The notes under the pieces are model-generated. The model did no database searches. It saw only the letters and a program-made list of their open reading frames with translations, and was not told the DNA's origin. Position numbers and translations under genes: made by a program. This document shows, piece by piece, positions 54,294-63,043 of a stretch of 64,000 nt of DNA. Source of the stretch: Rhodothermus marinus (lineage in GTDB: Bacteria; Bacteroidota; Rhodothermia; Rhodothermales; Rhodothermaceae); contig NZ_AP019797.1 of NCBI RefSeq assembly GCF_009936275.1, positions 239,501-303,500 of the forward strand, in the 5' to 3' direction. The number at the start of each line of letters is the position of its first letter. Position 1 is the first letter of the stretch.

Positions 54294-55339
54294 GCGCCAT
54301 GCGTGGACATAGATCGATTGCGGCAATGCTCTGGCTGCTGGTGCTGACCGCCGGCGTGGCGCAGGCGCAGTTTGCCAGCGAGACGCGCACGGTCACGCGG
54401 GCCGGTACGGCCGCGGCAGAGTTTCTGAGCATTCCGATCGGAGCGCGTGCTACCGCCATGGGTAGCGCCGTCAGTGCAACGATCGACGACCCGACGGCCA
54501 TCTACTGGAATCCGGCCGGTCTGACCGGGCTGACGCGCGGCACCTTCACGGCCGAATATGCGCAGTGGCTGGCCGACATCTCGGTCAACTACGTGGCCGT
54601 GGCGACGCCGCTGGGCGCCGGCACGGTAGGTATCGGCGTGACGGCCGTGCGCACGCCGGAAATGGAAGAAACCACCGTCGAGCAGCAGGAGGGCACCGGA
54701 CGCACCTTCACGGCCGCCTCCTATGCCGTGGCGCTGAGCTATGCGCGGGCGCTCACCGACCGGTTCTCGATCGGCGGTTCGGTCAAGTTCATCACCGAGC
54801 GCATTTCCTTCTCGACGGCCAGCGGACTGGCGCTCGACATCGGGACGCTGTTCGTGACGCCGTTCCGGGGCATTCGCCTGGGGGCGGCCATCACGAACTT
54901 CGGCACGAAGATGCGCATGCGCGGCGACGACCTGCTGACGATCGTCGACATTGATCCGAACAACCGGGGCAACAACACGAGCAACCGGGCCGAGCTGCGC
55001 ACCGACCCGTTCGATCTACCGCTGACGATGCGCATCGGGCTGGCCGGCGAGGTCTGGCAGCGCGACGGCTACCGGCTGACGCTGGCCGTTGATGCGCTCA
55101 GCCCGAGCAACAGCAGCCAGTACGTGAACGTGGGGGCCGAGCTCGGGCTGCTGGGCGACCTGCTCCTGCTGCGCGGCGGCTACAGCGAGCTGTTTCTGAC
55201 CGACAGCGCCCACACGTTCTCGCTGGGCGGTGGCCTGCGCTATCGGTTCGGTGCCTTCTACGTGACTTTCGACTACGCCTACGAAGGCTGGCGCTATTTC
55301 AACGGCGTCAACCGCTTTACGCTGATGGTCGGCTTCTGA
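54290..55339 (+). CDS. PorV-family outer-membrane barrel
   Basis: 349 residues from the ATG at 54290, which overlaps the previous stop codon (ATGA); MRGHRSIAAM at 54299 is an alternative. Signal peptide ends near QAQ. The signature FLSIPIGARATAMGSAVSAT and PTAIYWNPAGLTGL matches PorV/UPF0164 FadL-like barrels, and the last strand is NRFTLMVGF. PorV is the T9SS cargo shuttle. Direct coupling to a T9SS substrate repeats the arrangement seen at 23912-26508. Confidence 0.87.
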   Translation: MSAMRGHRSIAAMLWLLVLTAGVAQAQFASETRTVTRAGTAAAEFLSIPIGARATAMGSAVSATIDDPTAIYWNPAGLTGLTRGTFTAEYAQWLADISVNYVAVATPLGAGTVGIGVTAVRTPEMEETTVEQQEGTGRTFTAASYAVALSYARALTDRFSIGGSVKFITERISFSTASGLALDIGTLFVTPFRGIRLGAAITNFGTKMRMRGDDLLTIVDIDPNNRGNNTSNRAELRTDPFDLPLTMRIGLAGEVWQRDGYRLTLAVDALSPSNSSQYVNVGAELGLLGDLLLLRGGYSELFLTDSAHTFSLGGGLRYRFGAFYVTFDYAYEGWRYFNGVNRFTLMVGF

Positions 55340-55384
55340 CCATACCCCGAACCAGACCCCAACAACCAAACCGGTGAAACCGCC

Positions 55385-57436
55385 ATGGTAAGCGCTACCA
55401 CAAAAATCGGCGGCCGCCTGGCACTGCTGCTCCTGGCGGCGGTGCTGATGGCCGGCCAGGCGCTGGCGCAGCGCACCGTCACGCTGCGCCTGAACACGGC
55501 CACGCTGCCCGACACGACGGGCACGGCCGACGGCCTCATCCAGGTGCGCGGCCAGATTACGAACCAGGACTGGCCCTTCACGCTGCCCGACGGCAACGTG
55601 ATCTCTTGGGACGATCAGACCACGCTCAAGCCCATGAACGTGGGCGGGGACTACTGGGAGATCAGCTTCCAGATCCCCGACAACGAAGAACTGCAGTTCA
55701 AATTCTTCTCCTCGCAGGCCGAGGCGACCGGCATCGGCGGCTGGGAAGATGGTGGTAACCACGTACTGGCGGCCGGTACAGGCGACACCACGCTGGTGCT
55801 CCACTTCTTCGAGAAAGGTGGGGACTTTGCCTACGACTGGCGGCCCTGGCAGCAGAAACCCGACACGATCGCCGTCTGGTTCCGCGTTTACGTGAGTACC
55901 GAGGAAGGCGCGGCCGATGGCTACGATCCGAACGCCGACAGCATCGTCGTGGGCGTGCGGGGGGATCCGCTCAACGGGGCCGGTCCGCTGGACTGGGGCA
56001 CGACCCGGGTAATCCTGCAGCGGGAGTCCAGCGACAAAAACATGCCCGGCTACCATCTGTTCTCCGGTGTGGCCTACTATCCGGCCTCGCTGGCAGGCAC
56101 GACCCAGGAGTACAAGTTCTTCATCGAGCCCAACGGCTGGGAAGAAGGCAATCTGAGCGGCAACCGGTCGTTCGTCATCCCCGACAAAGACACGACGCTG
56201 CACTGGGTCTACTACGGCAATACGAAGCCGGTGGACCTGCTGGGCCAGCAGCGCGTGACGGCCAACGTGATCTTCACCGTGGATATCGACCCGCTGGTGA
56301 ACGCCGGACTGTTCGATAAGCAGCGAGGCGACACGCTCATCGTGCGGGGCGACTTCAACGGCTGGGGTAACTGTCTGGATGCCGGCAACCCGGACGACTG
56401 CGCCCTGTTCGAGTCGGTCGATCCCACCCAGTACACGACCTCTATTCCGATCACCAACTTCCCGAATACGGAATTCAACTACAAATTCTACGTGGACTTT
56501 GAGGCCGAAGGATGGCCGGAGGGCTGGGAAGAACCGCTGGACTACGGTGGGAGCAACCGTCGGCTCGTCTTTACGGGCGAGGACCCGCTGGATCTGGGTG
56601 TGCAGTTTTTCAACGACGTGCGGGAGGGGAACGTGATTCCGGAGGGCACGCAGATCGACGTGACCTTCCAGGTCGACATGAGCCCGGCGCTGAACTTCCA
56701 GGTCAAGCGGGCCTTCGATCCGGAAAAGGACAGCGTCTATGTGGTCTTCGAGGATCCGCTCTGGCGGCTGACGCAGGCGATGCCGCTGGGTCTGAGCGAC
56801 CTGGAGCCGCTGCTGCTCTCGGATGACGACGGCGACCTGATCTACACGGGCACGCTCACGGTGACCGGTCCGACCTACAACGGCATCGGCTTCCGCTACC
56901 GCTATGGCAACGTGGTGGATGGTTACGTGGATGAAGGGGAAGGCGGATTCGATCCCGGTCGGCGTCGCTATCAGTACATCCTGCCCTCGGCGGCCAAGAA
57001 CTGGCCGACCGAATACACGATGCCGCTGGTGCAGTTTCAGGAAAGCGGCCTGCTGCCGTTCGAGTGCAATCCGACGGCCGACGTGGCCTCGCTGCCGCAG
57101 GACGTGCAGGACCTCTGCTATCCGGCCGGCACCTCGCCCACGGCCGTCGAGCCGATCGACGGCACGCGGCCCGAGCGCTTCGCGCTGAGCCGCAACTACC
57201 CGAACCCGTTCGCGGACCGCACGACGTTCGAGTACACGCTGCCCGAGACGCAGCCCGTGCGCGTGCGCGTCTACGACCTGCTGGGTCGCGTGGTGGCCAC
57301 GCTCGTCGACGAGGTGCAGCCGGCCGGCACCTACCGGGTCACCTTCCGCGCCGACGGGCTCTCGAGCGGCATCTACGTCTACCGACTGGAGACACCTTCG
57401 GGCATCTTCGCCCGCAAGATGATGATCGTCCGGTAA
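55385..57436 (+). CDS. T9SS-exported multi-module carbohydrate-binding-like protein
   Basis: 683 residues. Signal peptide ends near QALAQ. About four beta-sandwich modules follow, starting near residues 29, 160, 298 and 427, with ends such as LQFKFF, EYKFFIEPNGWEE, VIFTVDIDPLVNAGLFD ... VRGDFNGWG, and VTFQVDMSPALNFQVK. The pattern resembles E-set/CBM20-like starch-binding modules. The C-terminal 80 residues (YPNPFADRTTFEYTLPE ... VYDLLGRVVATLVDEV ... GIYVYRLETPSG) are a clear type A T9SS sorting domain. Likely role: cell-surface starch binding. A LacI-type operator overlaps codons 2-5. Confidence 0.82.
   Translation: MVSATTKIGGRLALLLLAAVLMAGQALAQRTVTLRLNTATLPDTTGTADGLIQVRGQITNQDWPFTLPDGNVISWDDQTTLKPMNVGGDYWEISFQIPDNEELQFKFFSSQAEATGIGGWEDGGNHVLAAGTGDTTLVLHFFEKGGDFAYDWRPWQQKPDTIAVWFRVYVSTEEGAADGYDPNADSIVVGVRGDPLNGAGPLDWGTTRVILQRESSDKNMPGYHLFSGVAYYPASLAGTTQEYKFFIEPNGWEEGNLSGNRSFVIPDKDTTLHWVYYGNTKPVDLLGQQRVTANVIFTVDIDPLVNAGLFDKQRGDTLIVRGDFNGWGNCLDAGNPDDCALFESVDPTQYTTSIPITNFPNTEFNYKFYVDFEAEGWPEGWEEPLDYGGSNRRLVFTGEDPLDLGVQFFNDVREGNVIPEGTQIDVTFQVDMSPALNFQVKRAFDPEKDSVYVVFEDPLWRLTQAMPLGLSDLEPLLLSDDDGDLIYTGTLTVTGPTYNGIGFRYRYGNVVDGYVDEGEGGFDPGRRRYQYILPSAAKNWPTEYTMPLVQFQESGLLPFECNPTADVASLPQDVQDLCYPAGTSPTAVEPIDGTRPERFALSRNYPNPFADRTTFEYTLPETQPVRVRVYDLLGRVVATLVDEVQPAGTYRVTFRADGLSSGIYVYRLETPSGIFARKMMIVR
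55388..55399. promoter_or_regulatory. LacI-type operator copy at codons 2-5 of the binding-module gene
   Basis: GTAAGCGCTACC matches the 44820 palindrome at 10 of 12 positions, with the left half perfect. It begins directly after the ATG. Confidence 0.5.
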
Positions 57437-57452
57437 GCCCGGGTGCATGAAA

Positions 57453-57517
57453 TGGGCGGGGTCGGGGCAATACATACCCATACCCGTAGGTCCGGCCGCC
57501 TCGACCCCGCCCGATTT
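57453..57517 (+). terminator. strong Rho-independent terminator before the GH13 genes
   Basis: GGGCGGGGTCG (57453-57463) pairs perfectly with CGACCCCGCCC (57501-57511) and is followed by GATTTTTT. The 37-nt loop has further GC pairing potential. It ends the operon 44859-57436, so the two amylase-like genes need their own promoter or antitermination/readthrough. Confidence 0.82.
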
Positions 57518-57595
57518 TTTCTGAAGACTGTTTGGTGCAAGCCACGAAGGCGCAGCCGAAGTGGCGCCGGGAGACGGCGCGCCGCTTATACAGGC

Positions 57596-60500
57596 ATGGG
57601 CGAATTCGTGAAGAAAAATCCGAAAGTCATGCGCAGGTTCTGGCTGTTTGCGCTGCTGTTCTGGTATGGCGCGACCGCTGCGTTGGCACAGGTGGTCTGG
57701 ACCGATCCCGCCGTGGTGCGCGTGGACCGGCCCGTTACGATCTACTTCAATGCGAAGGAAGGCACGGGCGGGCTGGCCGGCTACACGGGCGATGTCTACG
57801 CGCACACGGGCGTCATCACGAACGAAAGCCGCACCGACACCGACTGGCGCTATGTGAAAGCGGACTGGGGCGAAAACCGTGCGGACATCCGCATGGAGCG
57901 CATCGGCGAAGACCTCTATCGCCTGCACATCCCCGACATTCGCGCCTACTATCAGGATTACTCGGGCACGCCGCCGCCCGGGGCGCCGCCGTGGGACAAC
58001 ATCTACGACGAGCAGATCCTCAAGCTGGCTTTCGTCTTTCGGAATGCCGACGGCTCGCGTGAGGGCAAAGACGTGGGCGGCCGCGACATTTTCGTGGACG
58101 TGGCGCCGCCCGGTCTGGCCGTCACGTTTGCCGCGCCGAGCGTGACGCCGCTGCGACCGCTCATCGCACCGCGCGACACCAGCGTGGAGGTCGTCGCCGT
58201 GGCCGATCCGGGGGCCGGCGCCACGCTGACGGCCTTCCGCCTGCTGGTCGAAGGCGTCGAAGTAGCGCAGACCACCGACGACACGCTTCGCTACACGCTG
58301 ACGCTGAACGTGCCCGGTCGTTTCGACGTGCTGGCCATCGCCGAAAACTCGCTGGGCGAAGCCGATACAGCCGCCTTCTACGCCGTTCGCAACCCTGCCG
58401 TCGAGGACCGGCCGCGTCCGCCCGGCATCGAAGACGGGATCAACTACGACCCGAACGATCCCACACGGGTCACGCTCTCGCTTTATGCGCCGGGCAAGTC
58501 GTTCGTCTACGTGATCGGCGACTTCACGAACTGGGAGGTGGACCCGGCCTACTTCATGTACCGCGACGCACCGCGGCCCGACAGCGTCCACTGGTGGATC
58601 ACCATCGAAGGGCTCACGCCGGGGCAGGAGTACGCTTTCCAGTATTTCATCGACGGCGAGTTGCGGCTGGCCGATCTGTTCGCGCACAAGGTGCTCGATC
58701 CCTGGAACGATCCGTTCATCCCGAGCAGCACGTACCCGAACCTGAAACCCTACCCGACCGGCAAGACCGAAGGGATCGTGGCCGTGCTGCAACCCGGCGC
58801 GCCACAGTACCAGTGGCAGGTGACCGACTTCGAGCGGCCGCCCGCGCACGAGCTGGTCATCTACGAGCTGCTCCTTCGCGACTTCGTGGCGAAGCACGAC
58901 TACGCCACGCTTATCGACACGCTCGACTACCTGGAGCGCCTGGGCGTCAACGCCATCGAACTGATGCCCGTGGCCGAGTTCGACGGCAACATCAGCTGGG
59001 GCTACAACCCGGCCTTTCATCTGGCGCCCGACAAGTACTACGGTCCGGCCGACGACCTCAAGCGCTTCGTGGACGAGTGCCACCGCCGCGGCATTGCCGT
59101 CATCCTCGATGTCGTCTACAACCATGCCACGGGCAATTCGCCGCTGGTGCAGCTCTACGGCCCCACCGCAGACAATCCTTTCATCAACATCCCCGCCCGC
59201 CATCCCTTCAACGTATTCTACGACCTGAACCACGAGCACCCCTACATTCAGTACTGGCTCGACCGGGCCAACCGCTACTGGCTGGAGGAATTCCGCGTGG
59301 ACGGCTTCCGCTTCGACCTTTCGAAAGGCTTTACGCAGAAATACACCGACAACGACGTCGGTGCCTGGAGCGCCTACGACGCCTCGCGCATCCGGCTGCT
59401 CAAGCGCATGGCCGATGCGATCTGGGCGGTCGATTCCACGGCCTACATCATTCTGGAGCACTTTGCGGACAATCAGGAAGAAAAAGAACTGGCCGCCTAC
59501 GGGCAGGATCGTGGACGCGCCGGGATGCTACTCTGGCACAACCTGAACCGCGCCTTCAGCCAGAGCGTGACGGGGTACCTGAACGACCCGAACTTTTCGT
59601 CCGATCTGACCACGATCTATTACAAAAACCGGGGTTTCCCGACGCCGAACCTGATCGCCTACATGGAAAGCCAAGACGAGCAGTGGCTCATGTACCGGAT
59701 GCGGGCCTACGGAGCGCGGCAGGGATCCTACGACGTGCGGAGCCTGCCCGTGGCGCTGGATCGGATGAAGCTGGCCGGGGCGTTTTTCTTCACGGTGCCC
59801 GGACCGAAAATGATCTGGCAGTTCGGCGAGCTGGGCTATGGCTACGGCGAGCGCGGCGAGCAGTGCCTGGAAGGCGCGGGCGATAGCTGTCCGTCTATTG
59901 CACCCGGCCGTATCGATCCGAAGCCCATCCGCTGGGACTATCGCAACGATCCGCTCCGGATGAAGCTGTACAAGACCTGGGCCGAGCTGCTCAGGCTCCG
60001 GCGCGAACATGCCGTGTTCCGCAGCCCGGAGACGCAGGTGCGCATGCGATTGCAGCACGGCGTGCCCGGTCGGTGGCTCTCGCTCACGCATCCGGAGCTG
60101 AGCGTTGTGGTGGTGGGCAACTTCGGCCTGGAGCCGCTGGTGGTCACGCCCACGTTCCCGCAGACGGGCACCTGGTACGACTACTTCAACGGCGACTCGC
60201 TGGTGGTCGACGATCCGAATACAGGCATCGAACTGCTGCCCGGCGAGTTCCGGCTCTACACGAACCGTTATGTGGGGCAGGCCGAGCCGGGCCTGATCAC
60301 CGTGGGCCTTGCTTCGGGCGACGTGTCGGTGCGGCCGGAGCGCGTGCGGCTGGAAGCGCCGTTTCCGAATCCGTTTCGCACACAGGTTACGCTTCACTAC
60401 GCGCTGCCCGAGCCGATGCGGGTGAAGCTGGCCGTTTACGACCTGCTGGGGCGTCGGATCGCCACGCTGGCGGACGGCCTGCAGGCGGCCGGACGGCACA

Positions 60501-60601
60501 CGATCACCTGGACGCCTGAAAAGCTGGCGGCCGGGCTGTATCTGGTGCGGCTCGAAGCCAGCGGCCACGCGGAAACCCGACCGGTGCTGTTTGCCCCCTG
60601 A
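57596..60601 (+). CDS. T9SS-exported GH13 (alpha-amylase superfamily) enzyme
   Basis: 1001 residues from the ATG at 57596 (MRRFWLFALLF at 57629 is an alternative). Signal peptide, then Ig-like regions, a CBM48-like module (LYAPGKSFVYVIGDFTNWEV ... EYAFQYFIDGELRLAD) and the GH13 barrel. Conserved regions: VILDVVYNHATGNS, GFRFDLSKGF (nucleophile Asp 574), ILEHFADN (acid/base Glu 621) and YMESQDEQW (Asp 694). Region IV has Gln 693 where GH13 enzymes normally have His. The C-terminus (FPNPFRTQVTLHYALPEPM ... LLGRRIATLADGLQ) is a type A T9SS domain. Likely cell-surface starch hydrolysis. Confidence 0.88.
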   Translation: MGEFVKKNPKVMRRFWLFALLFWYGATAALAQVVWTDPAVVRVDRPVTIYFNAKEGTGGLAGYTGDVYAHTGVITNESRTDTDWRYVKADWGENRADIRMERIGEDLYRLHIPDIRAYYQDYSGTPPPGAPPWDNIYDEQILKLAFVFRNADGSREGKDVGGRDIFVDVAPPGLAVTFAAPSVTPLRPLIAPRDTSVEVVAVADPGAGATLTAFRLLVEGVEVAQTTDDTLRYTLTLNVPGRFDVLAIAENSLGEADTAAFYAVRNPAVEDRPRPPGIEDGINYDPNDPTRVTLSLYAPGKSFVYVIGDFTNWEVDPAYFMYRDAPRPDSVHWWITIEGLTPGQEYAFQYFIDGELRLADLFAHKVLDPWNDPFIPSSTYPNLKPYPTGKTEGIVAVLQPGAPQYQWQVTDFERPPAHELVIYELLLRDFVAKHDYATLIDTLDYLERLGVNAIELMPVAEFDGNISWGYNPAFHLAPDKYYGPADDLKRFVDECHRRGIAVILDVVYNHATGNSPLVQLYGPTADNPFINIPARHPFNVFYDLNHEHPYIQYWLDRANRYWLEEFRVDGFRFDLSKGFTQKYTDNDVGAWSAYDASRIRLLKRMADAIWAVDSTAYIILEHFADNQEEKELAAYGQDRGRAGMLLWHNLNRAFSQSVTGYLNDPNFSSDLTTIYYKNRGFPTPNLIAYMESQDEQWLMYRMRAYGARQGSYDVRSLPVALDRMKLAGAFFFTVPGPKMIWQFGELGYGYGERGEQCLEGAGDSCPSIAPGRIDPKPIRWDYRNDPLRMKLYKTWAELLRLRREHAVFRSPETQVRMRLQHGVPGRWLSLTHPELSVVVVGNFGLEPLVVTPTFPQTGTWYDYFNGDSLVVDDPNTGIELLPGEFRLYTNRYVGQAEPGLITVGLASGDVSVRPERVRLEAPFPNPFRTQVTLHYALPEPMRVKLAVYDLLGRRIATLADGLQAAGRHTITWTPEKLAAGLYLVRLEASGHAETRPVLFAP

Positions 60602-60636
60602 AGATCGACCATCTTCTGCACAGAAGACCTTGCCCC

Positions 60637-62472
60637 ATGCGACGCCTGTTGCTGCTGGCACTGCTGCTGATCGGATGCGCGCCGGAGCGTCCCTCCGGTC
60701 CCCGCGTGCCCGACTGGGCGGCCGATGCCGTCTGGTACCAGATTTTCCCCGAGCGCTTCTGGAACGGCGATCCCACGAACGATCCCACCCGCGAATCGCT
60801 GGAGTATCCGCCCGCGCTGCCCGAGGCGCCGCCCTCGTGGCGGATTTCGCCCTGGACCGGCGACTGGTACGCCCGCGACGACTGGGAACGGGAAATGGGC
60901 GATGACTTCTACGAAAGTTATGCGGTCTTTCACCGGCGCTACGGCGGCGACCTGCAGGGCGTGATCGATCGACTCGACTATCTGCAGGAGCTGGGCATCA
61001 CGGCCATCTACTTCAACCCGGTCTTCTACGCCCGCTCGCTGCACAAGTACGACGGCAACACCTATCACCACATCGACCCGTACTTCGGGCCCGATCCGGA
61101 AGGCGACCTGGCACTCATGGCGCAGGAAACCGAAGACCCGAACACCTGGCACTGGACGGCCGCCGATAGCCTGTTTCTGCGACTGATCCGGGAAGCCCAT
61201 GCCCGCGGCATCCGCGTGATCATCGACGGCGTGTTCAACCACACGGGCCGCGACTTTTTCGCCTTCGCCGACCTGCGCCGCCGTCAGCAGGACTCGCCCT
61301 ACAGGGACTGGTACATCGTCTACAGCTTCGACGACCCGGCCACCCCCGACACGAACGAGTTCGACTACGAGGGCTGGTGGGGCGTCAAGACGCTCCCTGT
61401 CTTTGCCGACAACGAGGATGGCACCGACCTGCATCCCGGCCCCAAACGCTACATCTTCCACGCCACGGCTCGGTGGATGGACCCCGACGGCGATGGCGAT
61501 CCGTCCGACGGCATCGACGGCTGGCGGCTCGACGTGACGAACGAGGTGCCCGTGGGCTTCTGGGCTGACTGGAACGCCTACGTGCGGGAGCTGAATCCGA
61601 ACGCCTACACGGTCACCGAACTCTGGCAGGACGCCAGCGAGATGATCGTGCAGGGCGGCTTTTCGGCCACGATGAACTACTATGCGTTTGCCTTTCCGGT
61701 GAAGGCGTTTCTGATCGACTTCGGACTGGAGGCGCCCGAGTTTGCCCGCCTGCTCGACGAACGCCGCAATCGCTATCCGGTGGCCGTGCAGTACGCCATG
61801 CAGAACCTGATCGACTCGCACGACACGGATCGGCTGGCGTCGATGATCGTCAACCGGGATCCGGCGGATGTGCACCGCGAACAGTTCGGCTACGATCGGG
61901 ATAACTCGCCGCGTCACAACCCGGATTACGACGTGCAGGCGCCTGATGCCACCGACCAGGCCATTCAACGCCTGGTGGCGCTTTTCCAGATGACCTACGT
62001 GGGCGCGCCGATGATCTACTATGGCACGGAGGCGGGCATGTGGGGTGCCGACGACCCGGACGATCGCAAGCCCATGGTCTGGCCCGAGCTGACCTACGCC
62101 GACGAGGCGTCCGATCCGCTGGGGCGGCCGCGCCGGCCCGATCCGGTGCGCTTCGACAGCACGCTCTTTCGTTTCTACCGGCAGGCAATCGCCCTGCGGA
62201 AGCAGTCGGCCGCGCTGCGTCGCGGTACGTTCGAGGTGCTGGTGGCCGACGGCGGGCTGTTCGTGTTCCGACGGGCGCTGGCGGGCGAGCAGGTGCTGGT
62301 GGCGCTCAACCGGGAGGAAAACGCGCGGGAGGTGGCCCTGTCGTTGCCTGAAGCGGAGCGTTTCCAGGTCCGACTGGCGACGGTGTCCGAAGGCTATGCC
62401 GTCACCGCCACAGCCGATACGCTTCGTCTGACGCTACCCCCGCTGAGCGGCCTTGTGCTGGCCGGGCAGTGA
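60637..62472 (+). CDS. GH13 neopullulanase/alpha-amylase-like lipoprotein
   Basis: 611 residues. Lipobox LIGC (Cys 14). GH13 regions: IIDGVFNHTGRDFFAF, GWRLDVTNEVPVGF (nucleophile Asp 299), VTELWQDASE (acid/base Glu 328) and LIDSHDTDRLAS (His 395, Asp 396). All catalytic residues are intact. N-terminal WYQIFPERFWNGDP and the long domain B resemble neopullulanase/cyclomaltodextrinase-type enzymes, as in periplasmic SusA. It starts 36 nt after the T9SS GH13 gene. A lipoprotein would act at the periplasmic face or outer surface on imported oligosaccharides. Confidence 0.9.
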   Translation: MRRLLLLALLLIGCAPERPSGPRVPDWAADAVWYQIFPERFWNGDPTNDPTRESLEYPPALPEAPPSWRISPWTGDWYARDDWEREMGDDFYESYAVFHRRYGGDLQGVIDRLDYLQELGITAIYFNPVFYARSLHKYDGNTYHHIDPYFGPDPEGDLALMAQETEDPNTWHWTAADSLFLRLIREAHARGIRVIIDGVFNHTGRDFFAFADLRRRQQDSPYRDWYIVYSFDDPATPDTNEFDYEGWWGVKTLPVFADNEDGTDLHPGPKRYIFHATARWMDPDGDGDPSDGIDGWRLDVTNEVPVGFWADWNAYVRELNPNAYTVTELWQDASEMIVQGGFSATMNYYAFAFPVKAFLIDFGLEAPEFARLLDERRNRYPVAVQYAMQNLIDSHDTDRLASMIVNRDPADVHREQFGYDRDNSPRHNPDYDVQAPDATDQAIQRLVALFQMTYVGAPMIYYGTEAGMWGADDPDDRKPMVWPELTYADEASDPLGRPRRPDPVRFDSTLFRFYRQAIALRKQSAALRRGTFEVLVADGGLFVFRRALAGEQVLVALNREENAREVALSLPEAERFQVRLATVSEGYAVTATADTLRLTLPPLSGLVLAGQ

Positions 62473-62514
62473 GGAAGAACGGCAATCCTTTACGCTAAAT
62501 ACTGGATGGAATAA

Positions 62515-62551
62515 AGCACAAAATCCTGTTTACCTGAGAAAGGCAAACAGG
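62515..62551 (-). terminator. terminator candidate at the end of the coiled-coil gene
   Basis: CCTGTTT (62525-62531) and AAACAGG (62545-62551) form a 7-bp stem overlapping the stop codon of the minus-strand gene. On the minus strand it is followed by ATTTTGTG. The T run is short. Confidence 0.45.
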
Positions 62552-62982
62552 AGGGCAACGAGTGTTCCGATCTGTCCCACCCAGAAGATAAACATCCACC
62601 GGATCAGGTCGGCGCGTGTTGCGGCCATCTGGGTGCTCAACCTCGTCTCCAGACGAGCGACTTCTTCGGTGAGGCGACGGTCCAGCCGAGCTACCTCCTC
62701 CGTGATTCGGTTATCCAGTTTGGCAATTTCCTCGGTGATCCGGTTGTCCAGCTTGGCCACCTCCTCCGTGATTCGATAATCCAGACGCTTTTCCGTCTCG
62801 GCTATCTGCACTTCCAGCCGCTTACCTTCCTCCGTCACCCGCCGCTCGAAGCGTTCCTCCAGGATGCCCAGCAGGTTGTTGCGCTCGTGATGGGCCGCTT
62901 CGTTCAAAAGCGCGATGAGCGCCTCGACGCCATCGTCGCCGAGTTTTTCGCGGAGCACTTTAGGAACGGTCAGAATGGCCAT
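62530..62982 (-). CDS. hendecad coiled-coil protein with C-terminal membrane anchor
   Basis: 150 residues. A short N-terminal helical domain (VLREKLGDDGVEALIALLNE) precedes six 11-residue repeats (residues 48-113) of the type R-I-T-E-E-V-A-K-L-D-N, a right-handed hendecad coiled coil. One transmembrane helix follows at 129-149 (WMFIFWVGQIGTLVALLFAF). The layout resembles LA_3696/DUF1640-CCDC90-like proteins, with a cytosolic stalk anchored in the membrane. Function unknown. It stands alone, convergent with the GH13 lipoprotein gene. Confidence 0.75.
   Translation of the reverse strand: MAILTVPKVLREKLGDDGVEALIALLNEAAHHERNNLLGILEERFERRVTEEGKRLEVQIAETEKRLDYRITEEVAKLDNRITEEIAKLDNRITEEVARLDRRLTEEVARLETRLSTQMAATRADLIRWMFIFWVGQIGTLVALLFAFLR
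62644..62841. repeat. 33-bp tandem repeats encoding the hendecads
   Basis: Six tandem 33-bp units (11 codons each) span this stretch; the four at 62644-62775 are the most alike (repeated CGGTT/GATCCGGTT and CACCTCCTCCGTGATTCG-like blocks on the plus strand). Such repeats can expand or contract by recombination or slippage without breaking the frame. Confidence 0.7.
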
Positions 62983-63043
62983 GGCACCTGGCGATCAGCA
63001 GCTACTTTTGCAGAACTTGTGATGTTGTGATAAAGGTTCCGGC

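Noticed and set aside
55016..59461. Minus-strand open frame of 1481 codons opposite the 683-residue and GH13 genes
   Set aside because: The plus strand encodes clear T9SS and GH13 domains in the same DNA. The antisense translation has no domain, signal or motif and is rich in Arg, Val and His, as expected from high GC at third positions.
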